Positions 54,320 through 62,831 of a DNA stretch of 64,000 bases are shown here, piece by piece; the stretch's first letter is position 1, and each line of letters starts with the position of its first letter. The position numbers were made by a program, and so were the translations under genes. The DNA comes from Porphyrobacter sp. (GTDB lineage: Bacteria; Pseudomonadota; Alphaproteobacteria; Sphingomonadales; Sphingomonadaceae): positions 62,001 through 126,000 of the forward strand of contig JAGIBN010000009.1 in NCBI GenBank assembly GCA_017744315.1. Reading direction: 5' to 3'. The notes beneath the pieces are model-generated. The model was not told the origin of the DNA and made no database searches. It saw nothing but the letters and a program-made list of their open reading frames with translations.

Positions 54320-56080
54320 ATGGTCGGCCTGCGCTTCTCGAGCGTCACTCTGACCGCCATCCTGTTATCGGCCTGCGCCGGAGGCTCTTCTACGGCGGGT
54401 CCGGCGCAGACTGCGCAGACCGCCGGGTCCGCCAAGCGATGTCAGGGTTTGGTGGAAGGCCTGGCTGTCAGGTGGCCCGAAGCCAGCACCCGTTTGACCG
54501 GCGTCGTTCACCGCGAGGCAGGGCTCGAGCAGCCGCAGCAAGGCCCGCCTGGCATGGCGCTACCCCGGGCCAATCTGCCCGCTCATTGTGACATCACCGG
54601 CGTGATGCAGGAGCGGACGGGCGTTGACGGGCAGGACTACGCGATCCGGTTCCATCTACGCCTTCCGGACGACTGGAATGGCCGCTTCCTTATGCAGGGG
54701 GGTGGGGGCACCAACGGCGAGCTTGGAGACGCCGTGGGCCGTCTCGCGGGCGCCTCTGCGCCTGCACTGGCGCAAGGCTTTGCCGTGCTCGCGCAGGACT
54801 CGGGCCATGACAACGCCCGCAATACCGTTCCCGAGCGCAATGGCGCAGCGGCGTTCGGCTTCGATCCTCAGGCGCGCGCCGACTATGGCGGAGATTCGCT
54901 TGAGAAAGTGGCGCTTGCGGCAAAGGCACTTATCGGCGCTTATTACGGCGGTCAGCCTCGTTACAGCTACTTCTTCGGGTGCTCCAAGGGAGGGCAGGAG
55001 GGCATGGCCCTCGCGCAGCAGTACCCAGATCTATTCGATGGTATCGTGGCGGGCGCGCCGGGCTTCTCACTGCCTCGCGCGGCTATCGGGGAGGCGTGGA
55101 ACACCCAGGCCTTCGCCTCGGTGGTCAAGGCGGACGGCAGACAAGTAACTCTCGCCAATCTCGGTTCGAGCTTCAGTCCGGCCGACCTCGGCCTGGTGGG
55201 GCAGGCGATCCTGGCAGCCTGTGATGCGGGCGATGGCCTGGCCGATGGCATCATCGGCGATTTCCGCCAGTGCACTTCGGACAAGGTTCTTCCGAAGTTG
55301 GCCGAACGTCGCTGCAGTGGCGCCAAGGCCGATGGGTGCCTCTCCGCGGCACAGATCGAGGCGCTCGAATTGATCCACGGAGGCGCGCGGTCCAGTGATG
55401 GCAAGCAGCTCTACGCCGGCTTTCCCTGGGACGCCGGTTGGGGCGACATGGGATGGCGCATCTGGATGCTGGGCAGTCCCGATGGCGGGATGACGGCGAT
55501 CAACGTGGCTATGGGCGCGCCTTCGCTGGCCTCCGTCTTCAGTTCACCCCCGAGAGCGCTCGGCAGTGATCCGGCGGCCTCGCTCGCTTATGTGCTCGGC
55601 TATGATTTTGATCGGGGTTCCGCCGCACTCGACGCTGTGGTTCCACCCTTCACCCGCTCGGCTTGGGAGGATAACGCCGCTCGGTCGAGCAATCTCGATG
55701 GCTTCCGCGCGCGGGGCGGCAAGTTGATCGTTCCGCACGGGGTTTCCGATCCAGTGTTTTCCATCAACGACACGGCCGACTGGTGGGACGAGGTCAACCG
55801 GCGTTACAACGGGCGCGCTGCGGATTTCACTCGTGTGTTCCCGGTTCCCGGCATGGGGCATTGCCAGGGTGGACCCGCGACCGACAACTTCGATGCCTTC
55901 GCCGCCATCACGAATTGGGTGGAACGCGACAGCGCGCCAGCCAGCCTTCCCGCCAAGGCGGGTCCGATGGCGCCCTGGCCGGGCAGGGAACGGCCACTGT
56001 GCCCGTATCCGCAAGTGGCGAGGCCTGTGAAAGGGTCTGTGGCCATGAATGGCGAACCGACCTTCGAGTGCGTAGGCTGA
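54320..56080 (+). CDS. Tannase/feruloyl-esterase family lipoprotein
   Basis: A 586-residue esterase with a lipoprotein signal (ILLSACAGG). The CS-D-HC motif of the family is complete: GCSKGG (Cys221-Ser222), Asp477 in GVSDPVF, and His514-Cys515 in GMGHCQGG. The two cysteines form the active-site disulfide in known members. It hydrolyses gallate, ferulate or other aromatic acyl esters. Lipid anchoring places it at the outer membrane or in the periplasm beside the receptor encoded just before it. Confidence 0.92.
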   Translation: MVGLRFSSVTLTAILLSACAGGSSTAGPAQTAQTAGSAKRCQGLVEGLAVRWPEASTRLTGVVHREAGLEQPQQGPPGMALPRANLPAHCDITGVMQERTGVDGQDYAIRFHLRLPDDWNGRFLMQGGGGTNGELGDAVGRLAGASAPALAQGFAVLAQDSGHDNARNTVPERNGAAAFGFDPQARADYGGDSLEKVALAAKALIGAYYGGQPRYSYFFGCSKGGQEGMALAQQYPDLFDGIVAGAPGFSLPRAAIGEAWNTQAFASVVKADGRQVTLANLGSSFSPADLGLVGQAILAACDAGDGLADGIIGDFRQCTSDKVLPKLAERRCSGAKADGCLSAAQIEALELIHGGARSSDGKQLYAGFPWDAGWGDMGWRIWMLGSPDGGMTAINVAMGAPSLASVFSSPPRALGSDPAASLAYVLGYDFDRGSAALDAVVPPFTRSAWEDNAARSSNLDGFRARGGKLIVPHGVSDPVFSINDTADWWDEVNRRYNGRAADFTRVFPVPGMGHCQGGPATDNFDAFAAITNWVERDSAPASLPAKAGPMAPWPGRERPLCPYPQVARPVKGSVAMNGEPTFECVG

Positions 56081-56114
56081 GTGCTCTCCTGACGGAGGCC
56101 GATGGAGAGTCCAG

Positions 56115-57353
56115 ATGTCGACCCAAATCGAAGGCGCCAAAGCGAATTCGACGCAGTTCCTGAAGCTGCTGATCTTCCTGATGTTCGCGATGTTCGCGAT
56201 GACGACGGATTCGGTCGGCACGATCATCCCCTCGGTGATCGAGGAGTTCGACCTCGGCATGACCGCGGCGGGCTCGTTCCACTACGCCTCGATGTCAGGC
56301 ATCGGGATCGCGGCGATCCTGCTCGGCTTTCTGGCCGACCGGTTCGGGCGCAAGACCACGATCCTTCTCGGTCTTGCGCTGTTCGGCACGACTTCGGCCT
56401 TGTTTGCGGCGGGCAATTCCTTCGGTCTGTTCGTCCTGCTGCTGTTCGTCTCCGGGTTGGGCATCGGCATCTTCAAGTCCGGCGCCCTTGCCCTGATCGG
56501 AGATATCTCCGGTTCGACCCGCCAACACGCAGCCAACATGAACCTGGTCGAAGGCTTTTTTGGCGTCGGCGCCATAGTCGGTCCAGCTCTCGTGACGGTT
56601 TTGCTGCAAGGGGGCATGAGCTGGAAGTGGCTTTACGTGATCGCCGGCGTGATGTGCGCACTCCTCATCACCGGAACCGCCCTGGCGCCGTTCCCGCGAT
56701 CGGCGCGACCGGCTGAGGAAAAGGCCGATCCGCGTGACGCCATGCGGATGCTGGGCGATCCGCATGCAGTGTTTTTCGCCACGCTGCTGGTGCTCTACGT
56801 CGCTGCCGAGGCGGCGGTCTACGTATGGGCGCCGACTTACTTTGCCGGCTACGAAGGGGCCGGCGCCTGGCTCGCCGCCTTCGTGGTTTCGGCGTTCTTC
56901 GTCCTGCGCGCCGCCGGGCGGTTTCTCGGGGCCTGGCTCCTTTCGCGGTACGATTGGACGGCGGTTATCGCGATATGCAGCACTGCCGTGGCGGCGCTGT
57001 TCGTTATCGCCGTACTGGGCGGAAAGACCGTGGCGGTGTTCACACTGCCTGCGTCGGGCCTGTTCATGTCGGTGCTCTATCCGACGATCAATTCGACCGG
57101 GATCAGTTGCTTCGACAAGCGCCGTCACGGCTCGATTGCCGGCTTCCTTCTGTTCTTCACTTGCGTCGGCGCTGTGCTGGCGCCCCTAGCGATGGGCGCG
57201 GTTGGGGATCTGGCGGGGGGCATCGAATACAGCATGGGGCTCGGAGCGATTTTTGCGGTGCTGTTGGCGATCCTATGCCTGTGGAATCGGCGGGTGCAGC
57301 CGGTGGCAGGGCGGCTTTCCCAGCGAAACGGTGAAGATTACGCCAGCGCTTAA
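56115..57353 (+). CDS. MFS transporter
   Basis: A 412-residue protein with 12 hydrophobic segments. MTTDSVGTIIPSVIEEFDLGMTAAGSFHYASMSG and FLADRFGRKTTILLG mark a sugar/FucP-like or general MFS permease. It is 34 bp after the tannase gene with GAGAG upstream, in the likely operon starting with the TBDR. It may carry the deacylated sugar or glycoside into the cell. The substrate is inferred only from its neighbours. Confidence 0.88.
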   Translation: MSTQIEGAKANSTQFLKLLIFLMFAMFAMTTDSVGTIIPSVIEEFDLGMTAAGSFHYASMSGIGIAAILLGFLADRFGRKTTILLGLALFGTTSALFAAGNSFGLFVLLLFVSGLGIGIFKSGALALIGDISGSTRQHAANMNLVEGFFGVGAIVGPALVTVLLQGGMSWKWLYVIAGVMCALLITGTALAPFPRSARPAEEKADPRDAMRMLGDPHAVFFATLLVLYVAAEAAVYVWAPTYFAGYEGAGAWLAAFVVSAFFVLRAAGRFLGAWLLSRYDWTAVIAICSTAVAALFVIAVLGGKTVAVFTLPASGLFMSVLYPTINSTGISCFDKRRHGSIAGFLLFFTCVGAVLAPLAMGAVGDLAGGIEYSMGLGAIFAVLLAILCLWNRRVQPVAGRLSQRNGEDYASA

Positions 57354-57446
57354 CCTCCAGCTCTTGATTGGACGCATCGCCCAGACCATGAGTGCAACAA
57401 ATGGCTGCAACAACGCGCCAGTTGCAAAAGAAGGTGGACCGCGCTC

Positions 57447-58454
57447 ATGACAGACAAGGTCCGGACGATCTATGACCTGGCGCGCGTTGCGGGAGTTTCC
57501 GCTGCGACTGTGTCGCGCTCGCTCGCGGGGAAAGAGGTCGTCAATAACAAGACGGCCGACCGCATCCGCAAGCTGGCCGAAGAGCATGGATTCCGCCCGA
57601 GTTCGGTCGCCCGCAACCTGAGAACCCGTCGCCGGGGTGCGATTGGCGTTATCATTCCGCTTGGGCATGAGCGCGGGCAGCATATCTCCGACCCGTTTTT
57701 CATGACCTTGATCGGCCATCTCGCCGACGAACTCACCGAGCGGGGCTTCGACCTCGTGCTCTCGCGCGTCATTCCCGATCGGGGAAACTGGCTGCAGAAG
57801 ATGATCGACGCGGACCGGGTCGATGGCTTCATCATCATCGGCCAGTCCGACCAATCGCCGGTGCTGGACAAGGTGGCAGAAACTTACCTGCCGATTGTGG
57901 CCTGGGGTGGCTTTATACAAGGGCAAATCCATTGCTCGATCGGCACCGACAACTTCCTCGGCGGGCGCCTCGCCACGCGTCATTTGATAGAGCGTGGGTG
58001 CCGTGAGATTGCCTTTTTTGGCGACCCCAAGGCGATCGAGTTGGCCCTCCGCTTGGAAGGCGCGCGCGCGGCCGTTGGTGAAGCGGGGGGCCAAGTTCGG
58101 CTGGTTGAGACCCCAACGCACCTGGCGTCAGAGTTGAGCGGGGCCGACATCGCGGCCTTTCTCGATGCTGCGGAGCGCGTCCCCGATGGGATATTCGCTG
58201 CATCGGACCTTATAGCGCTCACGGCGATCCAGGTCCTGACGGGGCGCGGGCTGTCGGTGCCGGAGGATGTGAAAGTCATCGGCTATGACGATCTGCCGCT
58301 TGCCCGCAGCAGCGTTCCCCAGCTCAGCACCATCCGCCAAGACATCGCCGACGGTGCGCGACACTTGGTGGAAGGCCTGCTCAAGAGGATAGAAGGAAGG
58401 CCTACGGGTTCGGTCGTGCTGAACCCCGAGTTGGTCGTTCGATCCTCCACTTGA
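57447..58454 (+). CDS. LacI-family transcriptional regulator
   Basis: A 335-residue regulator. The helix-turn-helix IYDLARVAGVSAATVSRSL and hinge (PSSVARNLRTRRRG) precede a periplasmic-binding-protein-like sensor (GVIIPLGHERGQHISDPFF ... DGFIIIGQSD ... VKVIGYDDLPLARSS). It most likely binds the GCAATCGATTG sites at 48440, 52011 and 58500, releasing them on binding a sugar. It sits between the MFS gene and the GH68 gene. Confidence 0.93.
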   Translation: MTDKVRTIYDLARVAGVSAATVSRSLAGKEVVNNKTADRIRKLAEEHGFRPSSVARNLRTRRRGAIGVIIPLGHERGQHISDPFFMTLIGHLADELTERGFDLVLSRVIPDRGNWLQKMIDADRVDGFIIIGQSDQSPVLDKVAETYLPIVAWGGFIQGQIHCSIGTDNFLGGRLATRHLIERGCREIAFFGDPKAIELALRLEGARAAVGEAGGQVRLVETPTHLASELSGADIAAFLDAAERVPDGIFAASDLIALTAIQVLTGRGLSVPEDVKVIGYDDLPLARSSVPQLSTIRQDIADGARHLVEGLLKRIEGRPTGSVVLNPELVVRSST

Positions 58455-58498
58455 AACTCGTCGACGACTTAGGTGCGCCGAAGCGCGGTGCAGACTTA

Positions 58499-58511
58499 TG
58501 CAATCGATTGT
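58499..58511. promoter_or_regulatory. Candidate LacI-type operator, site 3
   Basis: TGCAATCGATTGT lies 45 bp after the lacI stop and 33 bp before the chosen GH68 start. It shows that the GH68 gene has its own regulated promoter and argues against the upstream start of the long frame. Confidence 0.7.
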
Positions 58512-58544
58512 CAAGGGTGTGAAATCTTACTATCGGAGATGGAT

Positions 58545-59768
58545 ATGAGACGCCGTGGAGGACGGCTTGGCGACCGGTTGCGAGGTGTCGCACTGGAGCA
58601 GGGGGAGCAGGAAGTCTTGAGTGAGCAGTCGTCCGGGAAGCCAGCGACGTTGGCTCGTTCACCGACCCTGACGCGCTGGACGTCGGAACAGGTCCAATCG
58701 ATCCGGCTCGATGATACGAATACCGCTCGACTGATTGCCGCCGGTGATTTTACCCGCGACGAGCTGATCGACTTCTGGGACGCATGGCCGGTTCAGAACG
58801 CTGACGGGCATCCAGCGCGGATCGAAGCGGACGTTACTCTGTGGATGGCCTTGGCCGCGCCGCACTTCAGCGATCCGGACATACGCCATGGTCACGCGCG
58901 TATCCATTTGCTCGAACGACGTGGGGACGAGTGGATGCACTTGGGCCCGGTCATGCCGGATGGCTTTTCCCCAGGAAGCCGCGAATGGTCCGGCTCCGCC
59001 GTGCTCGCGCCCGACAAGCAGAATCTGACGCTCTATTTCACTGCCGCTGGGCGTAGGGGCGAAGTCGAGCCAACTTTTGGACAACGCCTGTTCCTGGCAA
59101 AGGCCAAGCTCGAAGCAGGTGCAAACGGAAGCGCGTTCACCGACTGGCACGGCCTGACCGAGATCGTGTCCCACAAGTCGTCATATTACATGGATACGGA
59201 AACCGTTGGATGCGGTCCGGGCACCATCAAGGCTTTTCGAGATCCTGCCTTCTTTCGCGATCCGCTTGATGCACACCACTACCTGTTCTTCGCCGCGTCT
59301 GAGGCCAATTCAACTTCGGCATTCAACGGCGTGGTCGGCTGGGCGATCGAACAAGCGCCCGGGTGCTGGACAGTCCTTTCGCCAGTCGTGAGCGCTGACG
59401 GGCTCAACAATGAGCTCGAGCGTCCTCACGTCGTCTTCCACGATGACGCCTATTACCTGTTCTGGTCCACCCAACGCCACGTCTTCGACCCTGCGGGACC
59501 CGGAGGCCCGACCGGTTTGTATGGCATGGTGTCAGACCGCCTTGGCTGCGGGTGGCGACCGCTAAACGGCACGGGGCTGGTGTTTGCCAATCCGCCCGAA
59601 GCTCCATCGCAGGCCTACAGTTGGCTGGTGCTGCCCGACCTTTCCGTGATCAGCTTCGTCGATGACTGGGGACCTGTTAGCGAAGGCCGCACCCGTCGCT
59701 TCGGGGCCTCCTTCGCGCCCGAACTGCGGTTGGAGCTCAATGGCGCGACAGCGCGGCTGGTGAGGTGA
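58545..59768 (+). CDS. GH68 family beta-fructosidase (levansucrase/sucrase)
   Basis: About 407 residues from an ATG with GGAG 6 bases upstream. Glycoside hydrolase family 68 motifs are clear: WDAWPVQ with the nucleophile Asp79, EWSGSAVL, FRDPAFF with the stabilising Asp233, and ERPHVV with the acid/base Glu292. It cleaves sucrose, or transfers fructose from it. There is no signal peptide, so it is probably cytoplasmic, although some Zymomonas GH68 enzymes are exported without one. It overlaps the operon with the fructokinase by tight spacing. Confidence 0.92.
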   Translation: MRRRGGRLGDRLRGVALEQGEQEVLSEQSSGKPATLARSPTLTRWTSEQVQSIRLDDTNTARLIAAGDFTRDELIDFWDAWPVQNADGHPARIEADVTLWMALAAPHFSDPDIRHGHARIHLLERRGDEWMHLGPVMPDGFSPGSREWSGSAVLAPDKQNLTLYFTAAGRRGEVEPTFGQRLFLAKAKLEAGANGSAFTDWHGLTEIVSHKSSYYMDTETVGCGPGTIKAFRDPAFFRDPLDAHHYLFFAASEANSTSAFNGVVGWAIEQAPGCWTVLSPVVSADGLNNELERPHVVFHDDAYYLFWSTQRHVFDPAGPGGPTGLYGMVSDRLGCGWRPLNGTGLVFANPPEAPSQAYSWLVLPDLSVISFVDDWGPVSEGRTRRFGASFAPELRLELNGATARLVR

Positions 59769-59770
59769 AC

Positions 59771-60667
59771 ATGGCCAGCGGGCTGCTCTTCGCGGGGATC
59801 GAACTGGGTGGGACCAAATCGATTGCCGTGCTGGCCCGCGAAAACGAAGTCGTCGACCAGATCACTGTTCCCACCCAAGGGCCCGGCGAAACCCTGGGCC
59901 GGCTTTCAAACGTGCTGCGGAAATGGAGCGAAGACCATCCCCTGGCCGCGCTTGGCATTGCTTCGTTTGGCCCGATTCGGCTCGACCGCACGGCTCCTGA
60001 ATATGGACGAATGCACGAAACCCCCAAGCCCGGATGGTCCGGCGCGCCGGTGACCGAGGCGTTGTCGGCGGGTCTCGATTGCCCGTGGACGATCGATACC
60101 GATGTGAACGGCGCTGCGCTGGCCGAATATCGTTGGGGCGCTGGCCGCGGAGCCATCAGCCTCTGCTATGTCACTATCGGCACGGGTGTGGGTGGGGGGC
60201 TGGTCATCGACGGGCGAACCGTCCACGGCGCGATGCATCCCGAAATCGGACATTTGTCGCTGCGGCGGCTGGCAGACGATCGCTTCGAAGGTGCTTGCCG
60301 TTTTCACGGGGATTGCATTGAAGGTCTCATTTCCGGTCCTGCGTTGGCTGCGCGTTTTGGCGGCGACCCTTCCAGAGTAACTGACGACGACTTTCGTTGG
60401 GAAGCAGTGGCTTCCGACATTGCCGAGCTCGCCGGCGCAATCCTGCTGACGATTTCTGCCCAACGCATCCTAATCGGTGGTGGAGTTGGGCTCGCCAGGG
60501 CGTCTGTCCTGGATCGGGCTCGCGCGTTGCTGGTCGAGCGGCAGGCGAATTACCTCCCATTTCTCCGCGCTGAAAACGCGCAGGATATACTCCGTGCGCC
60601 GGAGCTGGGAGATCGGGCCGGGCCGTTGGGAGCTATCGCATTGGCGATGCACGCCGCGGAAGGATAG
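59771..60667 (+). CDS. ROK-family fructokinase
   Basis: About 299 residues, starting 2 bp after the GH68 stop with GAGG as ribosome site. It has the ATP/sugar motifs GIELGGTKSIAVLA, DTDVNGAALAEYRWGAG and TIGTGVGGGLV. The zinc motif HPEIGHLSLRR ... CRFHGDC (His and three Cys-type ligands) is of the bacterial ROK fructokinase group. It phosphorylates the fructose set free by the GH68 enzyme. The pairing strongly supports a sucrose-like core in the cluster's substrate. Confidence 0.92.
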   Translation: MASGLLFAGIELGGTKSIAVLARENEVVDQITVPTQGPGETLGRLSNVLRKWSEDHPLAALGIASFGPIRLDRTAPEYGRMHETPKPGWSGAPVTEALSAGLDCPWTIDTDVNGAALAEYRWGAGRGAISLCYVTIGTGVGGGLVIDGRTVHGAMHPEIGHLSLRRLADDRFEGACRFHGDCIEGLISGPALAARFGGDPSRVTDDDFRWEAVASDIAELAGAILLTISAQRILIGGGVGLARASVLDRARALLVERQANYLPFLRAENAQDILRAPELGDRAGPLGAIALAMHAAEG

Positions 60668-60683
60668 CAGGGGGGGAAGAGGG

Positions 60684-62336
60684 ATGACAAAACTGCGAGG
60701 ACCGGTAACCAGAGGTCGCCTGGCATTCACGGGGGCATTGCTGGCAGGGCTGCTGGTGGGGCCGGCGCAGATTTCTGTGGCGCAGGATTCCCTGCAGCAC
60801 GAAGCCGCGGCGCGCTGCTCCGCTCTCGTGCAAAAAGCGCGGCCAGATCTGAACGTCACCGAGGCCGAACTAGTTCGAGCTGGTCCCTTCTCGCCTCCGG
60901 CTCCCGGTCCAGGAAGCGCGAGCGCGCCAGTATTGCCTGAACACTGCCGTGTGCGCGCCACGATAAATCCGCGAGTGGGGCAGGGCGGTCGGGACTTCGG
61001 TATCGGATTTGAGCTTCGCCTTCCCGTCGATTGGAACGGCCGCTTCCTGTTCCAGGGCGGTGGAGGCATGGATGGCGTCGTACAGCCCGCTATCGGATCG
61101 ATCGCCAACTCGACCAAGGGACCGGCGCTCCAGCACGGCTTCGCCGTAGTCTCGACCGACGCCGGCCACAGCGGCTCTCCCATCGATGCCTCGTTCGGCC
61201 TCGATCAGCAGGCACGCATCGATTACGCCTATAATGCGCTCGACAAGGTGACGATCGAGGCGAAGCGACTGGTGGCGGCCTTCTACAACGAGGCGCCCCG
61301 CTTCTCCTACATGCTGGGCTGTTCGAACGGCGGACGGCAAGCGCTGACATTCGCACAGCGAATGCCGCTCCACTACGATGGCATCGTCGCGGGTGCGCCG
61401 GCGATGCGGTTCTCCGGGCTCGCGATAGGGCAGGTATGGAACCAGCAGGTTATGTCCCGCATCGCGCCGAAGGACGATCAAGGGCGGCCGATCGTTTCGC
61501 GCGCCTTCTCCGACACCGACCTACGCCTCGTTCGTGATGCCGTCCTCAAACGCTGCGATGCCAAGGACGGACTGGCGGACGGCCTGATTAACGATTGGCG
61601 CCGCTGTGAATTCGATCCTGCAGAGCTGACGTGCCGCGCCGGCAAAACCGACGGTTGCCTTGCGGCCGATCAAGTCGAAGCGCTGCGCGAACTCTACAGA
61701 GGTCCGTTGGCACCGGATGGTCGCTCAGTCTACGGCCCCTTCACCTTTGACACGGGCATCGCATCGGCCGCCTGGCGGGGCATACGGCTTGGAACGTCGG
61801 AGACGGGCATCTCCAACGCTGGCGATGCGACATTGGGAGCGGGCCAGCTTCGACTTTACCAACTCACGCCTCCAGCCGCCGACTATGACCCGTTTGAGCG
61901 TTACGACCTCGCGGAGATCCTGCGCCGTGTTCGATACACGGCCGCGATGGGCGATGCAGACAGCCCGTATCTTTCTACCTTTGCATCGCACGGAAAGATG
62001 ATCGTTTACAATGGCCTGTCTGACCAGGGCATGGCCACCCCGGTCATTGCCGATTGGTACGAAAAGATGATCGAAGCGACGGGTGTGGCAGGACGCGAAG
62101 CAGTGCGTTTGTTTGCGGTGCCCGGGATGCTCCATTGTGGCGGGGGTGAAGCGACCGACGAGTTCGAGATGCTCGACGCGATCGTCGACTGGGTGGAGAG
62201 AGGCAAAGCCCCCGATCGGATCATTGCTACGAGCAAGGCCATGCCGGGGATTTCACGGCCGTTGTGTCCCTATCCTCAGTTCGCCACTTATCGGGGAGGC
62301 GAGACATCTTCGGCAGAGAGCTTTGTATGCGGGTAA
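60684..62336 (+). CDS. Tannase/feruloyl-esterase family protein, secreted
   Basis: About 550 residues from an ATG with a GGGGGGAAGAGGG run upstream. The longer frame from 60477 overlaps the fructokinase. A Sec signal (LLAGLLVGPAQISVAQ) replaces the lipobox of the other copy. The CS-D-HC set is complete: Cys213-Ser214 (GCSNGG), Asp447 (GLSDQG), and His484-Cys485 (GMLHCGGG). It hydrolyses aromatic acyl esters in the periplasm or outside. It shares only family-level similarity with the copy at 54.3 kb, so different acyl or sugar positions may be served. Confidence 0.92.
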   Translation: MTKLRGPVTRGRLAFTGALLAGLLVGPAQISVAQDSLQHEAAARCSALVQKARPDLNVTEAELVRAGPFSPPAPGPGSASAPVLPEHCRVRATINPRVGQGGRDFGIGFELRLPVDWNGRFLFQGGGGMDGVVQPAIGSIANSTKGPALQHGFAVVSTDAGHSGSPIDASFGLDQQARIDYAYNALDKVTIEAKRLVAAFYNEAPRFSYMLGCSNGGRQALTFAQRMPLHYDGIVAGAPAMRFSGLAIGQVWNQQVMSRIAPKDDQGRPIVSRAFSDTDLRLVRDAVLKRCDAKDGLADGLINDWRRCEFDPAELTCRAGKTDGCLAADQVEALRELYRGPLAPDGRSVYGPFTFDTGIASAAWRGIRLGTSETGISNAGDATLGAGQLRLYQLTPPAADYDPFERYDLAEILRRVRYTAAMGDADSPYLSTFASHGKMIVYNGLSDQGMATPVIADWYEKMIEATGVAGREAVRLFAVPGMLHCGGGEATDEFEMLDAIVDWVERGKAPDRIIATSKAMPGISRPLCPYPQFATYRGGETSSAESFVCG

Positions 62337-62435
62337 GGGGTTTAGAATGTGCTTGAGCACCGCAACTTGTTCAGACGGGAGTCGAGGAGAAATCTGCGGA
62401 CTTGGGCGGACAATCAAAGGGTGGAGAGGATGACA

Positions 62436-62831
62436 ATGTCGATTAGGTGGCTTTTGCCAATGGCCGCGCTTGGCGCGTTTGCCGGCGGGGCCGTGCAAGC
62501 CCATCACTCTTTCGCTGCCTTCTTCGACCCTTCAGCGGAGATAACGCTCAAGGGCACGGTTACGGCCTTTCGCTTCACCAACCCCCACGGCACGATCGCG
62601 TTCGACGTAGAGGGTGCTGACGGCAAAGTGGTCCACTGGCGCGCCGAAACCAATGCACCTGTTGTCCTCGCGCGTAGAGGGTGGAGCCGGACTAGCCTGA
62701 AAGCCGGCGACATCATCACGATCGCCGGCTGGAAAGCGCGTGACGGCAAGCCCTATATGCGGCTCAAGCAAGCGTTTGATGCAAGTGGCAAGCCGATCGG
62801 CAACGCTGCTTTCAGCGTGACGGAGGACTAA
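62436..62831 (+). CDS. DUF6152 family secreted protein
   Basis: About 131 residues from the ATG at 62436 with GGAGAGG upstream. A nearby ATG at 62430 is also possible. The signal peptide ends in GGAVQAHH. The mature part AHHSFAAFFDPSAEITLKGTVTAF and FTNPHGTIAFDV show the DUF6152 pattern, a small beta-barrel of unknown role. Its stop overlaps the next ATG (TAATG), so the two are translated together. Confidence 0.82.
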   Translation: MSIRWLLPMAALGAFAGGAVQAHHSFAAFFDPSAEITLKGTVTAFRFTNPHGTIAFDVEGADGKVVHWRAETNAPVVLARRGWSRTSLKAGDIITIAGWKARDGKPYMRLKQAFDASGKPIGNAAFSVTED

